Below are positions 8,706-17,657 of a stretch of DNA of 64,000 nt, piece by piece (positions within the stretch are counted from its first letter, which is position 1; the number at the start of each line of letters is the position of its first letter). Location of the stretch: the NCBI RefSeq assembly GCF_050587365.1, contig NZ_JBOBFV010000005.1, positions 124,001-188,000 of the forward strand. The letters run 5' to 3'. Origin of the DNA: Plantibacter auratus (GTDB lineage Bacteria; Actinomycetota; Actinomycetes; Actinomycetales; Microbacteriaceae). Below the pieces are notes generated by a model that was not told where the DNA came from, searched no databases, and saw only the letters and a list, made by a program, of their open reading frames with translations. Made by a program: the position numbers and the translations under genes.

Positions 8706-9947
8706 TCAGCCGGCGAGGGCCGGGACCTTCTTCGGTTGCACGATGAACCAGAGCGCACACACCGACACGACCGAGGTCGCGGCCATCACGGCACCCATGG
8801 GGATCGCGGTACCGATCCCGAGCACACCGACGATGGGCGAGATGAGTCCCGCAAGCCCGAAGTTGAGCGCCCCGAGGAGCGACGCCGCAGTCCCGGCCTC
8901 GTGCCCGTGGTTCGCGAGGGCGAGCACCTGCACCGCCGGGAAGCCGAAGCCACACGACAGGATGAAGAAGAACAGCGGCACCAGCACACCGAACAGCCCG
9001 ACGTCGGCCATCGTCAGCGCGACGATCGTCACTGCGGAGATGAGCTGCACGATGGTCGTGCACGCGAGGATCCACTGCGGCCCGTACCAGCGCATGAGGC
9101 GCGACGAGATCTGCACCCCGGCGACGATGCCGAGCGAGTTCACCGCGAACAGGAGACCGTACTCCTGCGCGTCGAAGTCGTAGACCTCCTGGAAGAGGAA
9201 CGACGAGCTCGAGAGGTAGGCGAACAGGCCCGAGAAGCTCATGCCACCGATGAGGGCGACACCGACGAACACGCGGTCGCTGAACACCGAGCGGTAGCGG
9301 TCGCGGACGGTACTGTGCCCGGCGTCGCGACGCCGCGCCGGCGGTAGGGTCTCGACGATCCAGAGCGACACCGCGATGACGACGAACAGCCCGTAGGCGG
9401 CGAGGAACACGAAGAGTCCGCGCCAGTCGAGGACGAGGAGGAGCTGCGACCCGATGACGGGGGCGGCGATCGGCGCGAGCCCGTTCACGAGCGCGAGTCG
9501 CGACAGCATCCGCACGAGCGGCTTCCCGCCGAAGAGGTCGCGGACCATCGCCATCGCGACGACACCACCGGCCGCCGCACCGGCACCCTGCAGCACGCGG
9601 AACACCATGAGCCACCCGATGTCGGGCGCGAACGCGGCGCCGACCGAGGCCAGGATGTGGATGCTCGTCGCGAGGATGAGCGGGAGACGCCTGCCGACCT
9701 TGTCGCTCCAGGGCCCCATGAAGAGCTGACCCACCGCGAAGCCGATCGTGGTCCCGGTGAGGGTGAGCTGGATGAGGCTGACCGGGACGTCGAGGTCCTG
9801 TTCGAGGATCGGGAACGCCGGCAGGTAAAGGTCGATGGTGAACGGCCCGAGCGCGGTGAGCGCGCCGAGCACGAGGATGTAGACGAGGCGCTGCCTGCCC
9901 GAGAGCGAGTCCCCTGGGTGGACGACGGTGATTCCTGCGGTGTGCAC
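8706..9947 (-). CDS. Bcr/CflA-type MFS multidrug exporter
   Basis: This is a proton-driven drug or metabolite exporter of the DHA1 class in the cytoplasmic membrane. The 413-residue product has twelve predicted helices. The first helix contains GPFTIDLYLPAFP, the Bcr/CflA hallmark, and loop 2-3 carries the MFS motif GPWSDKVGRR. GLAPIAAPVIGSQL is the helix-5 antiporter-type motif. The start is a GTG at 9947 (VHTAGITVVHPGDS) with AGGA upstream. The open frame continues further but has no membrane-protein character. Two palindromes lie 41-69 bp upstream and may bind a regulator. The substrate is unknown. Confidence 0.92.
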   Translation of the reverse strand: MHTAGITVVHPGDSLSGRQRLVYILVLGALTALGPFTIDLYLPAFPILEQDLDVPVSLIQLTLTGTTIGFAVGQLFMGPWSDKVGRRLPLILATSIHILASVGAAFAPDIGWLMVFRVLQGAGAAAGGVVAMAMVRDLFGGKPLVRMLSRLALVNGLAPIAAPVIGSQLLLVLDWRGLFVFLAAYGLFVVIAVSLWIVETLPPARRRDAGHSTVRDRYRSVFSDRVFVGVALIGGMSFSGLFAYLSSSSFLFQEVYDFDAQEYGLLFAVNSLGIVAGVQISSRLMRWYGPQWILACTTIVQLISAVTIVALTMADVGLFGVLVPLFFFILSCGFGFPAVQVLALANHGHEAGTAASLLGALNFGLAGLISPIVGVLGIGTAIPMGAVMAATSVVSVCALWFIVQPKKVPALAG

Positions 9948-10274
9948 TGGTGAACGGATTCCTAGCGAGGTGCGGGGTGGGAGGGGTGGTTCGAACCGAT
10001 GTCGAATCGATTCGAGAAGCGCCGTCAAGGCTAGCAGCCGGGGACGCGTTTTCGCGACACCCCCCGACGACCGATCGGCGTCGACCTCGCTCCACAGGCC
10101 CTGGGGAGCAGGGTCGCCTCGACGACCCCCAGGCGACCGCCCAGCATCCGTTTCACGACGTTCGCTAGGCTGATCCGGCTGCAGACGAACCGGTCGCGGT
10201 CCGTCTGCCTGGAGCCCGATCCACCCTGCATGTACCCCCGATGCAGGCCCCGTAGCCGCCGACGGAAGAGAGCC
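9948..10274. other. Divergent intergenic region between the MFS and HSP90-like genes
   Basis: This 327-bp gap has no gene. It contains the palindromes at 9988-10015, a TAGGCT hexamer at 10166-10171 that could be a -10 element for the HSP90-like gene, and a 7-bp hairpin CCTGCAT/ATGCAGG (10225-10231, 10241-10247) in its likely leader. Nothing else was recognised. Confidence 0.6.
9988..10015. promoter_or_regulatory. Paired palindromes upstream of the MFS exporter
   Basis: GGTTCGAACC (9988-9997) and TCGAATCGATTCGA (10002-10015) are both perfect palindromes with a shared TTCGA core. They lie 41-69 bp upstream of the exporter start, a position expected for a repressor operator. No cognate regulator gene is adjacent. 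Confidence 0.5.
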
Positions 10275-12164
10275 ATGCCAGACCACTCCCGAGCCCCGCT
10301 GCCGTTCCAGGTCGATCTCCGCGGAGTCGTCGACCTGCTCAGCCGCCACATCTACTCGGGACCGCGCGTCTACCTCCGCGAGCTCCTGCAGAACGGACGC
10401 GACGCCGTCGCAGCCCGTCGCGCAGACGACCCGACGGCGCCTCCCGGCAGACTCCTCATCACCCCGCACGTGCCGCCGTCCGGCTCGGAGGCGGGTACGC
10501 CGTTCCGATTCCGCGACGACGGTGTCGGGCTCACCCGCGACGAGGCCGCCGAGCTGCTGGCGACGGTCGGCCGCAGCTCCAAGCGCGGCGACCTCGACGA
10601 ACTCCAGCGCGGCGACTACCTCGGCCGGTTCGGCATCGGTCTGCTGAGCTGCTTCATGGTGGCCGACACCATCACCGTCCGCAGCCGTTCGGCTCGTGGC
10701 GGTCCGGCCATCGAGTGGATCGGCGACGCCGACGGCACCTTCACGATCCGCGAACTCGACGACGCCACGACCACCGCCATGCCGATCGGCTCGGAGGTCG
10801 TACTCGACCCACGCATCGACGGTCCACTGCACGACGGCAGTCTGCTCGGGCACGGCACGGTGCTCGGCCTCGCCACCACCTTCGGACGGTTCCTCGACCT
10901 CGACGTCGGGGTGGTCGACCCCTCCGCACCCGACCACCCCGTGCGCATCAACGTCGACCCGGTGTTCCGGACGGCTGAGGCGACCACTCGCGAGGCGCTC
11001 CTGGCGTTCGGGGAGGACCTCCTCGGGACGCGCCCCTTCGACGCCGTCGAGATCGTGGTGCCCGGCACCGGCACCCGGGGCACCGCCTTCGTCCTCCCCT
11101 CACCGCCTCCGCCGGGCGCCCGGCAGGCGAGTCGGGTCTACCTCGGCGGCATGCTGCTGAGCGAACAGATCGACGACCTGCTGCCCGAGTGGGCGTTCTT
11201 CGTCCGCTGCATCGTCGACACGACGGGGCTCCGCCCGACGGCGTCGCGCGAGCAGCTCGTGCAGGACGACGCGTTGGAGTTCACCCGCGAGGCCATCGGA
11301 GCAACCCTGCGACGGTGGATCCTCGACCTCGCCCGCCAGCGGCCGCACCGACTCCAGGAGTTCATCGGCGTCCACCAGCTCGGCATCAAGGCGATCGCCG
11401 CTCACGACGACGACCTCGCGAGCGCCGTCGTCCGGTGGCTCCCGATCGAGACCTCCGCCGGCACGATGACCATCGACGAACATCTGTCGCAGACCGGTGT
11501 CATCCGGTACACGGCATCCCGCGACGAGTTCCGTCAGATCGCCGCGGTCGTCGATCCGGCCTCACCGATCGTCAACGGCGGGTACGTGTACGACCAGGAG
11601 ATCCTGGAGCGGCTGCCCCACCTGATCGACGGCGTGCGGGTCGAACGGGTGACGGTCGCCGACGAGCTCGACAACCTCGAGCCGCCGCACCTGGACGACC
11701 TCGCCGCGACGACGGCACTCGAGGACCGCGCCAGCCGCGTGCTCGCCGAAGTCGAATGCCGGGTCTCGGTGCGCCGGTACCGGCCGGACGATCTCGCCGC
11801 GCTGTACGTCGCCGACCCGTCCGTACTCCGACGGCTCGAGCGGCACCGGGCCGCCTCGGTCGCGCCGGGTATCTGGTCGCAGGTCGTCGGGGCCGTCGAC
11901 TCCTTCCTCGCCGACGCCGGCCCGGGAGGCACTGAGGCCGACACTGCAGCCCGGCTCTGCCTCAACTGGAACGCGGCGCTCGTCCGCCGCTTGGCGACCC
12001 TCGACGACGACCTCGTGTTCGAGCGCAGCATCCAACTGCTCTACGTCCAGGCGCTCCTCGCCGGGCACCGCCCCCTCGAAGCACGCGACCGCCGCATGCT
12101 CGACGCAGCCATGACCGACCTGATCGGCCTCAGTGTCGGTCTCGACGACAAGGAACTCCGATGA
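10275..12164 (+). CDS. HSP90-family ATPase (HtpG-like chaperone)
   Basis: This is a GHKL ATPase of the HSP90 family, 629 residues, cytoplasmic. The N-terminal nucleotide pocket is intact: ELLQNGRDAV supplies the Mg-coordinating Asn, FRDDGVGLT the DxGxG adenine-binding motif, and GRFGIGLLSCFMVAD the lid glycine motif. A middle-domain segment LRPTASREQLVQDD corresponds to the HSP90 SRE loop. The C-terminal 200 residues look unlike canonical HtpG dimerisation sequence, and the protein ends DDKELR rather than in an EEVD-type tail. The start at 10275 is preferred over 10230 because GGAAGAG precedes it and MPDHSRAPLPFQVDL matches the family start. Its stop overlaps the next gene as ATGA. Co-translation with a TPR-like partner suggests a chaperone/co-chaperone pair, but the client is unknown. 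Confidence 0.88.
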   Translation: MPDHSRAPLPFQVDLRGVVDLLSRHIYSGPRVYLRELLQNGRDAVAARRADDPTAPPGRLLITPHVPPSGSEAGTPFRFRDDGVGLTRDEAAELLATVGRSSKRGDLDELQRGDYLGRFGIGLLSCFMVADTITVRSRSARGGPAIEWIGDADGTFTIRELDDATTTAMPIGSEVVLDPRIDGPLHDGSLLGHGTVLGLATTFGRFLDLDVGVVDPSAPDHPVRINVDPVFRTAEATTREALLAFGEDLLGTRPFDAVEIVVPGTGTRGTAFVLPSPPPPGARQASRVYLGGMLLSEQIDDLLPEWAFFVRCIVDTTGLRPTASREQLVQDDALEFTREAIGATLRRWILDLARQRPHRLQEFIGVHQLGIKAIAAHDDDLASAVVRWLPIETSAGTMTIDEHLSQTGVIRYTASRDEFRQIAAVVDPASPIVNGGYVYDQEILERLPHLIDGVRVERVTVADELDNLEPPHLDDLAATTALEDRASRVLAEVECRVSVRRYRPDDLAALYVADPSVLRRLERHRAASVAPGIWSQVVGAVDSFLADAGPGGTEADTAARLCLNWNAALVRRLATLDDDLVFERSIQLLYVQALLAGHRPLEARDRRMLDAAMTDLIGLSVGLDDKELR

Positions 12165-15043
12165 CCGACACCACCGACACCCCTGTGAACGACATCGACC
12201 CCGACGCGAGCGTCCAGGACCTCCTCGAGGAGGCCGACACCCTGCCGTGTGGTCCCGCCGAGCGCGCCCTGCTCGACGAGGCACTCCGGCGAGCTGAGGC
12301 CGCCGGCGACGAGGAGGCCGCGTACGCGACCCGCATGCGGTTGACCCAGTCGGCACACATGACGGGCGACACCGACGCCATGTTCAGCTCCTTCGGCTGG
12401 TGCGTCGGCAAGCACGACGCGGACCCGGAGCGCTTCCCGATCACGGTCGACGGCTGCGACCTGCTGTTCCAGTACAAGTGGATGGCCGGCCGGCTGTCGA
12501 CGAACCCGACGTTCTCGCTCGCGCAGATCGAGGCGATGCACGAGGACATGCGGGCGAGGTACGCGGCAGCGGGCGCCACGATGAGCGGCGTGGTGCAGTC
12601 GCAGTTCCACATCGCGACGGTGACCGGTCGCCTCGACGAGGCCGCCGCGTTCCTGGAACGCCGCTCGACCATCGAGGACGACCGCTACAGCCACTGCGAA
12701 GCGTGCGTGCGCAATGAGGACGCCTGGTTCCACCAGCTCCGCGGGCACGACGACGACGCGATCCGGATCTACGACGAGATGTTCGAGAACCGCATGAGCT
12801 GTGGCGAGGAGCCGGAGACGAGCGAGGCACAGGCGCTCCTCCCCTACCTCCGCGCCGGCCGATTCGACGATGCCAAGGCGGCGCACCAGCGCAGCTACCG
12901 GGTCGCCCGTTCCAACGCCGACGGGTTCGGCATCATCGCCGACCACCTCGTGTTCTGCGCCGTCACGGGCAACGAGGCGCGCGGCCTGGCGATGCTCGAA
13001 CGCCACCTGCCGGCCCTCGTCAACGACCCCATCAACCTGTCCGGGCACGCCGACGGGCTCATCGCGGTCGGCGTCCTGCTGGATGCCGTCGCCCGAGCCG
13101 GTCACGGTGATCTGCCCGTCCGCGGTGCCGACGCCCCGGACCTTGCCCGGTACCTCGGCTCCGAGTCGACCGACGCCGCCGACTGGACCGTCAGCGCGGT
13201 CGCGGCGCGCGCCTGGGCAGCAGCCGAGCACCTGACCCGTGCCTTCGACGAACGCAACGGCAACGGCTTCCGCACCGAGCGGCTCGAGGCCGCGCGGGCA
13301 CTCGCGACGGAACACTGGGACCTCCCGCTGTCGGTCGAGGGGTTCGCAGCCCCGGTCGCCGAGCCGGAACCGGCGACCACGGCCGCCGAGTGGCGCGAAC
13401 GGACCTCCGCGCTCCTGCAGAGCGCCGACCCACGCGGTGCGATCGTCGCCGCCGAGCAGGGCCTCGCGCTCCTCGCGGACGACGCGGATCCCGACGAGAA
13501 CCTCCGCGCCGGGCTCCTCGGCGCGATCGCGCAGGCAGCGGTCATCGAGGGTGACGACGACCGCGCGAGCGGGGCCTGGGCCGACCGCGACACCGCGCTC
13601 CGTGCGGCAGGACGCATCGCGGTCGCCGACGTCGAGGCCCGCTTCGGTGTGGCCCTCCTCGGCACGGCGACCGAGGACCGGCTCACCCTCCTGCTCGCCG
13701 AGCTCGACGACGCCCGTCTCGTCCCCGTCGACGCGGACCGGCTCATCCACACGCTCGTCGTCACCGCACGCCATGCGTTCGAGCTGGCGGGAGCGCAGAC
13801 CGAGCAGGAGTCCGCGGAACGGTTCATGGGGATCGCCGACCGGCTCGCCGGTGAGGCCGTGCTCGCCGCCGCGGTCGACGACCCGGGCGAGGCAGGCCCG
13901 CCGGCCCGTCTCCTGCACGCGCACCTCTTCGCCGTGACCGGCCGGATCGAGGAGGCGGCAGAGCTTCTCGACCCACTCCTCGAGCCCGGGCAGCGGGCGT
14001 CGGTCCGCCTCCCCGCGCTGACGCTCCGCACCCGGATGCTCGGCGGGGCCGGGGCCTTCGCCGAAGGGGTCGCGCTCGCCGACGAACTCGTCGCCCTCCA
14101 GACACTCCTCGGCAACCGGCTCGGCATCATCCAGGCGTGCTCCCTCTCGGCGGCCCTCCTGAGCGACGCCGACCGTGACCGCGAGGCCGCGGCCCGCATG
14201 CAGCTGGCGATCACCCACGCGAAGCGGGCGGAGTACGACGACCTCGACTCGCTCACCCTCCAACTCGCGCGGTACCTCCAGTTCGCGGGCGATGCCGCCA
14301 CGGCGCTCGAGCACTACGACGAGGTCTACCAGGCGAAGCGCGAGCACGCCGCGCCGGGTGAGCTCGCGGACCTGCTCGCCAACATGGGCGAGGCCGCGCG
14401 CATGATCGGCGAACACGGCATGGCGTACGGCGTGTGGCGCGCAGCGATCGACGACGCCGCGTCCGTCGGGAACGACCAGGTGGTCATCCGCACCGGCTTC
14501 GGGTTGAGCACGCTCCTCGTCCAGTTCGAGGACGACGACGCGATCGAGGTCATCGACCAGGCCCTCGCCGCCGCTCGCCGGCTGGGCGACCCGCAGCTCC
14601 TCGTCCAGGCACTCCAGCGTGCGGCGAGCGCACGGGCGGCCTTCGGCGACGACACCGGGCTGCCGCTCTACTCGGAGGCTCGTGACATCGCCTCGGCGCA
14701 CGAGGCCGCGTGGCTCGTGGCCGACATCACCGATTCGGAGGCCCGCTCGCTCGGTGCGCTCGGACGCGCCGACGACGCGACGGCGACGGCTCGGCTCGCC
14801 GCCGCGGGGTTCGTGGCCGCCGGCGACGAGAACGGCGCGGCGGTGGCCGAGGTGTTCGCGGCGAGGTCGCGGGTCGCCGTCGACGACCACGCCGGTGCTG
14901 TCGACCTGTTCCGTTCGGCTCGCGGACGCCTGCCTGCCGGCTCGCCCGACTGGACGACGGTCACGGCCGAACTCGCGGACGCGCACGAGCGCTTGGAGCA
15001 GCACACCGATGCGGCACTGCTGCGGGCCGAGATCGAGGAGTGA
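12161..15043 (+). CDS. Large TPR-like alpha-solenoid protein coupled to the HSP90-family ATPase
   Basis: This is a 960-residue soluble protein with no enzyme motif recognised. Most of its length consists of degenerate helix-turn-helix repeats of the tetratricopeptide type. Examples are AREALL-like segments near residue 230 (ALLPYLRAGRFDDAKAAHQR) and residues 700-740 (YLQFAGDAATALEHYDEVYQ, then a second helix pair with MGEAARMIGEHG). The N-terminal 200 residues are richer in Cys, Trp and His (CGPAERALL, HCEACVRNEDAWFH), and a metal site is conceivable there. Translation starts inside the stop of the HSP90-like gene, so stoichiometric production is likely. The protein may act as adaptor or client receptor for the ATPase. 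That role is inferred from TPR co-chaperone biology. It ends in the acidic RAEIEE. Confidence 0.8.
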   Translation: MTDTTDTPVNDIDPDASVQDLLEEADTLPCGPAERALLDEALRRAEAAGDEEAAYATRMRLTQSAHMTGDTDAMFSSFGWCVGKHDADPERFPITVDGCDLLFQYKWMAGRLSTNPTFSLAQIEAMHEDMRARYAAAGATMSGVVQSQFHIATVTGRLDEAAAFLERRSTIEDDRYSHCEACVRNEDAWFHQLRGHDDDAIRIYDEMFENRMSCGEEPETSEAQALLPYLRAGRFDDAKAAHQRSYRVARSNADGFGIIADHLVFCAVTGNEARGLAMLERHLPALVNDPINLSGHADGLIAVGVLLDAVARAGHGDLPVRGADAPDLARYLGSESTDAADWTVSAVAARAWAAAEHLTRAFDERNGNGFRTERLEAARALATEHWDLPLSVEGFAAPVAEPEPATTAAEWRERTSALLQSADPRGAIVAAEQGLALLADDADPDENLRAGLLGAIAQAAVIEGDDDRASGAWADRDTALRAAGRIAVADVEARFGVALLGTATEDRLTLLLAELDDARLVPVDADRLIHTLVVTARHAFELAGAQTEQESAERFMGIADRLAGEAVLAAAVDDPGEAGPPARLLHAHLFAVTGRIEEAAELLDPLLEPGQRASVRLPALTLRTRMLGGAGAFAEGVALADELVALQTLLGNRLGIIQACSLSAALLSDADRDREAAARMQLAITHAKRAEYDDLDSLTLQLARYLQFAGDAATALEHYDEVYQAKREHAAPGELADLLANMGEAARMIGEHGMAYGVWRAAIDDAASVGNDQVVIRTGFGLSTLLVQFEDDDAIEVIDQALAAARRLGDPQLLVQALQRAASARAAFGDDTGLPLYSEARDIASAHEAAWLVADITDSEARSLGALGRADDATATARLAAAGFVAAGDENGAAVAEVFAARSRVAVDDHAGAVDLFRSARGRLPAGSPDWTTVTAELADAHERLEQHTDAALLRAEIEE

Positions 15044-15047
15044 TCGG

Positions 15048-15086
15048 GACCGTCCTCAGCGCGCCGACGGCACCGCGAGGACGGTC
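15048..15086. terminator. Bidirectional terminator between the TPR-like and cyclase genes
   Basis: GACCGTCCTC (15048-15057) and GAGGACGGTC (15077-15086) form a perfect 10-bp stem, followed by TTCC, in the 55-bp gap between two convergent genes. Confidence 0.65.
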
Positions 15087-15098
15087 TTCCGACCGCGC

Positions 15099-16079
15099 CT
15101 AGGGCAGTCGCGCGAAGGCGCGGACGGGGAAGGTCGCGAAGTCCTCGACGAGCGGCGGCGTCGCGGTGAAGACGGCGCCGCTCGCGGGGAGCTGCTCGAG
15201 GCCGGTGAGGTGCTCGACCACCTGGATCCCGGCTTCGAGGAGCAGCGAGTGGGCCGGACGCGCGCCACCGGATCCCGGCTCGGTGTCGTCGATGTTGATG
15301 GAGTCGATGCCGACCAGCACCACGCCCTGCTCGACGAGGTACCGCACCCCGTCCTCGGCGAGGTAGGGAGCGTCCTTCGTGTAGGCCTCGGTCGCGAAGT
15401 GGCGGTCCCAACCGGTGTGCAGGAGGACGGCGGTCCCGCGCAGCTCGCGCTCGAGGAAGACGTTCGCGCCGATGCCGCGTTCGGTGGAGTCCTGGAGGTG
15501 GAACACCTCGGCCGGGAGGTCGACGAGCTGCTCGAGTGTCAGGCTCGCGAGGTCGCCGCCGCCGGCGTAGCGGTGGTACGGGCTGTCGAGGTAGGTGCCG
15601 GTGTTGCCGACCATCTCGATGATGTCCATCGCGAACTCGGTGCCCTCGGCGTACTTCGGGCGAGAGTCCTCACGGGTGAGGAACGGACGGATCACGGGTT
15701 CCGGCAACCCCGGGTAGGTGCGGAGGCCGGCACGGATCGGGTGGCTGAGTTCGACGAGCGCGCCCTCCGGACGGGGGCGCACGGTGTCCGCATGCGCTGC
15801 GGCGTCCGGGATCTCGAGTCCGGCTGCCGCTGCCGCCGCCAGGATCCCGCGGGAGCCCTTGTGCTGCTCGCGCACGATCTCGAGCTTGGTGATGCGGATC
15901 TCGCCGACCATCGCGAGACCGAGGTGCGTGACGAGCAGCCGACCGACCTCCTGCTGCTGCGCCTTCCCCTTCGCCTGCGCGATGGCGGGCGGCAGGTCGA
16001 GACGGAAGTCCTCGACGGCGAGACCGCCGCCGTTCAGGAAGCTGACGGTGGCATCGAGGACGGCGCGTTGTTCGGTCAT
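15099..16079 (-). CDS. Cyclase/kynurenine-formamidase-family hydrolase with altered metal motif
   Basis: The 326-residue product has two parts. Residues 1-85 are a small unrecognised domain (AVLDATVSFLNGGG, GRLLVTHLGLAMVGEIRI). Residues from about 108 form a cyclase-fold hydrolase beginning LVELSHPIRAGLRTYPGLP. The family metal motif HxGTHxDxPxH here reads NTGTYLDSPYH, so two histidines are replaced by Asn and Tyr while the Asp and last His remain. A later segment LVGIDSINIDD and the C-terminal ARPAHSLLLEAGI are standard for the family. The ATG at 16079 has GAGGG upstream. Its substrate is not predictable, and reduced or changed metal binding is possible. It stands alone between two plus-strand operons. 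Confidence 0.8.
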   Translation of the reverse strand: MTEQRAVLDATVSFLNGGGLAVEDFRLDLPPAIAQAKGKAQQQEVGRLLVTHLGLAMVGEIRITKLEIVREQHKGSRGILAAAAAAGLEIPDAAAHADTVRPRPEGALVELSHPIRAGLRTYPGLPEPVIRPFLTREDSRPKYAEGTEFAMDIIEMVGNTGTYLDSPYHRYAGGGDLASLTLEQLVDLPAEVFHLQDSTERGIGANVFLERELRGTAVLLHTGWDRHFATEAYTKDAPYLAEDGVRYLVEQGVVLVGIDSINIDDTEPGSGGARPAHSLLLEAGIQVVEHLTGLEQLPASGAVFTATPPLVEDFATFPVRAFARLP

Positions 16080-16225
16080 GCCCTCATTCTGACGGGTGCT
16101 GCGAACCCTGCCGAGGGATTCCCGGCCATGGGCCACCGATATCCGGCCATGACCATGGGGTTCCGTCGACTGGACGGCTGAGTGCACTCCACAAGCAGCC
16201 CTCATGAGGCTTTTGTACACAGGGC

Positions 16226-16264
16226 TTGCATATCACATACCTCATGCTTATCCTCGATATGCAA
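16226..16264 (+). promoter_or_regulatory. Promoter with flanking inverted repeat, fucoside importer operon
   Basis: TTGCATATC (16226-16234) and GATATGCAA (16256-16264) are perfect 9-bp inverted repeats. A -35 box TTGCAT (16226-16231) and -10 box TATCCT (16249-16254) with a 17-bp spacer fall inside them. The left arm covers the -35 box and the right arm the start site, which is a repressor-like arrangement. The binding-protein ATG is 40 bp further on. Confidence 0.7.
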
Positions 16265-16304
16265 GGACGGTTGACGAACCCGTCCGCGGACGAGGAGAGC
16301 CCCC

Positions 16305-17657
16305 ATGAAGCACCAACGAACCCTGTCGATCGCCGCTGCAGCCGCCACGCTGGCCGTGCTCTCCGCGTGCACGAGCGACGCCGGGGGCGAGCGTGTCGGT
16401 CGCTGCGCGATCGCAGACGAGTTCGCCGCTGGCACGCCGGTCGACGCGACGCCGTCCGGCGAGATCACCTTCCAGACCACCGCACTGAAGGCCTCGTTCT
16501 CCGAGTACTTCACCGAACTCATCGAGGACTTCGAGGCCGCCTACCCCGGCACGACCGTCACCTGGGAGGACGACCCTGGCGACGGCAGCTTCGCCACCCG
16601 GCTCGTCGCGGACGCGCAGGCGTGCTCGCTGGCAGACGTCGTGAACATGCCGCTCGCCACCGCCGGCGGGCTCCGCGAACAGGGCTTCCTCGCCGACATC
16701 GACGCCGCGTCACCGGGCATCGGCGACGACTTCATCCCGAGCCTGTGGGACAGCCTGGTCCTCCCCGGCGACGACCACCACTACGTGCTCCCCTGGTACT
16801 GGGGCCTCATCGGCCTCCAGACGTACAACACCGAGCTCATGCAGCGCGCCGGACTCGACCCGGAGCAGCCGCCGACCACCTTCGAGGAACTCTTCGACTC
16901 GGCCGATCAGGTCGCCGAACGGTCGAACGGCGAGTTCAGTGCCTTCTCCGCGAGTCTCGGTCTGCGACTCCCGCTCGAGTGGCAGCTGCAGGAGGCCGAG
17001 GTCATCGCCGACGACGGTTCGGCGTTCGTCTTCGCCGACGATCCGGCCGTGCAGGAGTGGACCGAGCGCATGACGCGACTCGCGCTGGCCGGCGGCATCC
17101 CGAAGGACTCGATCGCGTCCGACGACGAGCCCACCGCCCTGTTCACCCAGGGCGCGACCGTCTGGGGCTCACCGAACGCCTCGTCGCTCCGGTACGTGCA
17201 GGAGGGCAACCCGGGCGTGTACGAGCACGTGGGCGTCTCTTCCCTCCTCGACCGCCGCGGCACCGCGATCGCCGAGGTGCAGACCATCGGTGTCCCGAGC
17301 ACGAGCACCAACCCGGCCACCGCCATCGCCTTCGCGCGATTCCTCCTCGCCGCCGAGCAGCAGAACCGCTTCATCAGCGACCCACGCATCCAGAACTTCC
17401 CGAGCACCACCGAGTCGCTCGGCATCCCGAAGCTCACGGACATCACCGGTACCGCACCCATCGACGAGGCGAACCGTCTCGCCGTCGACCTCGCCGACGA
17501 AGCGGAGATCGTCACCATCGTGCAGTGGAGCGACGCGGTCGCGAACGCGGTCAACGCCGAGCTCCAGCTGGCGCTCACCGGGAAGAAGGCGCCGCGTGAG
17601 GCACTCCAGGCCGCCCAGGACGCGGCCAACCGGGTCATCGGAGCCGATGCTCGATGA
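16305..17657 (+). CDS. Sugar-binding lipoprotein of a putative fucoside ABC importer
   Basis: This is the extracellular carbohydrate receptor of a CUT1 importer, 450 residues. The N-terminus MKHQRTLSIAAAAATLAVLS leads into lipobox LSACTS. Family-1 features follow, including FQTTALKASFSEYF, PWYWGLIGLQTYNTELMQ and LFTQGATVWGSPN. The ribosome site GAGGAG precedes the ATG at 16305, and the regulated promoter lies just upstream. The stop overlaps the first permease as ATGA. The GH29 gene at the end of the operon suggests L-fucosides as the ligand, which is inferred from context only. An overlapping open frame starting at 16226 is a shadow. Confidence 0.92.
   Translation: MKHQRTLSIAAAAATLAVLSACTSDAGGERVGRCAIADEFAAGTPVDATPSGEITFQTTALKASFSEYFTELIEDFEAAYPGTTVTWEDDPGDGSFATRLVADAQACSLADVVNMPLATAGGLREQGFLADIDAASPGIGDDFIPSLWDSLVLPGDDHHYVLPWYWGLIGLQTYNTELMQRAGLDPEQPPTTFEELFDSADQVAERSNGEFSAFSASLGLRLPLEWQLQEAEVIADDGSAFVFADDPAVQEWTERMTRLALAGGIPKDSIASDDEPTALFTQGATVWGSPNASSLRYVQEGNPGVYEHVGVSSLLDRRGTAIAEVQTIGVPSTSTNPATAIAFARFLLAAEQQNRFISDPRIQNFPSTTESLGIPKLTDITGTAPIDEANRLAVDLADEAEIVTIVQWSDAVANAVNAELQLALTGKKAPREALQAAQDAANRVIGADAR

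Noticed and set aside
10230..10274. Upstream start for the HSP90-like gene (MYPRCRPRSRRRKRA)
   Set aside because: The added residues are an Arg-rich non-conserved stretch without a ribosome site. The ATG at 10275 has one.
12041..15004. 987-codon minus-strand open frame opposite the TPR-like gene
   Set aside because: Composition is typical of a third-codon-position shadow. The plus-strand frame has repeat structure and is coupled to the HSP90-like gene.
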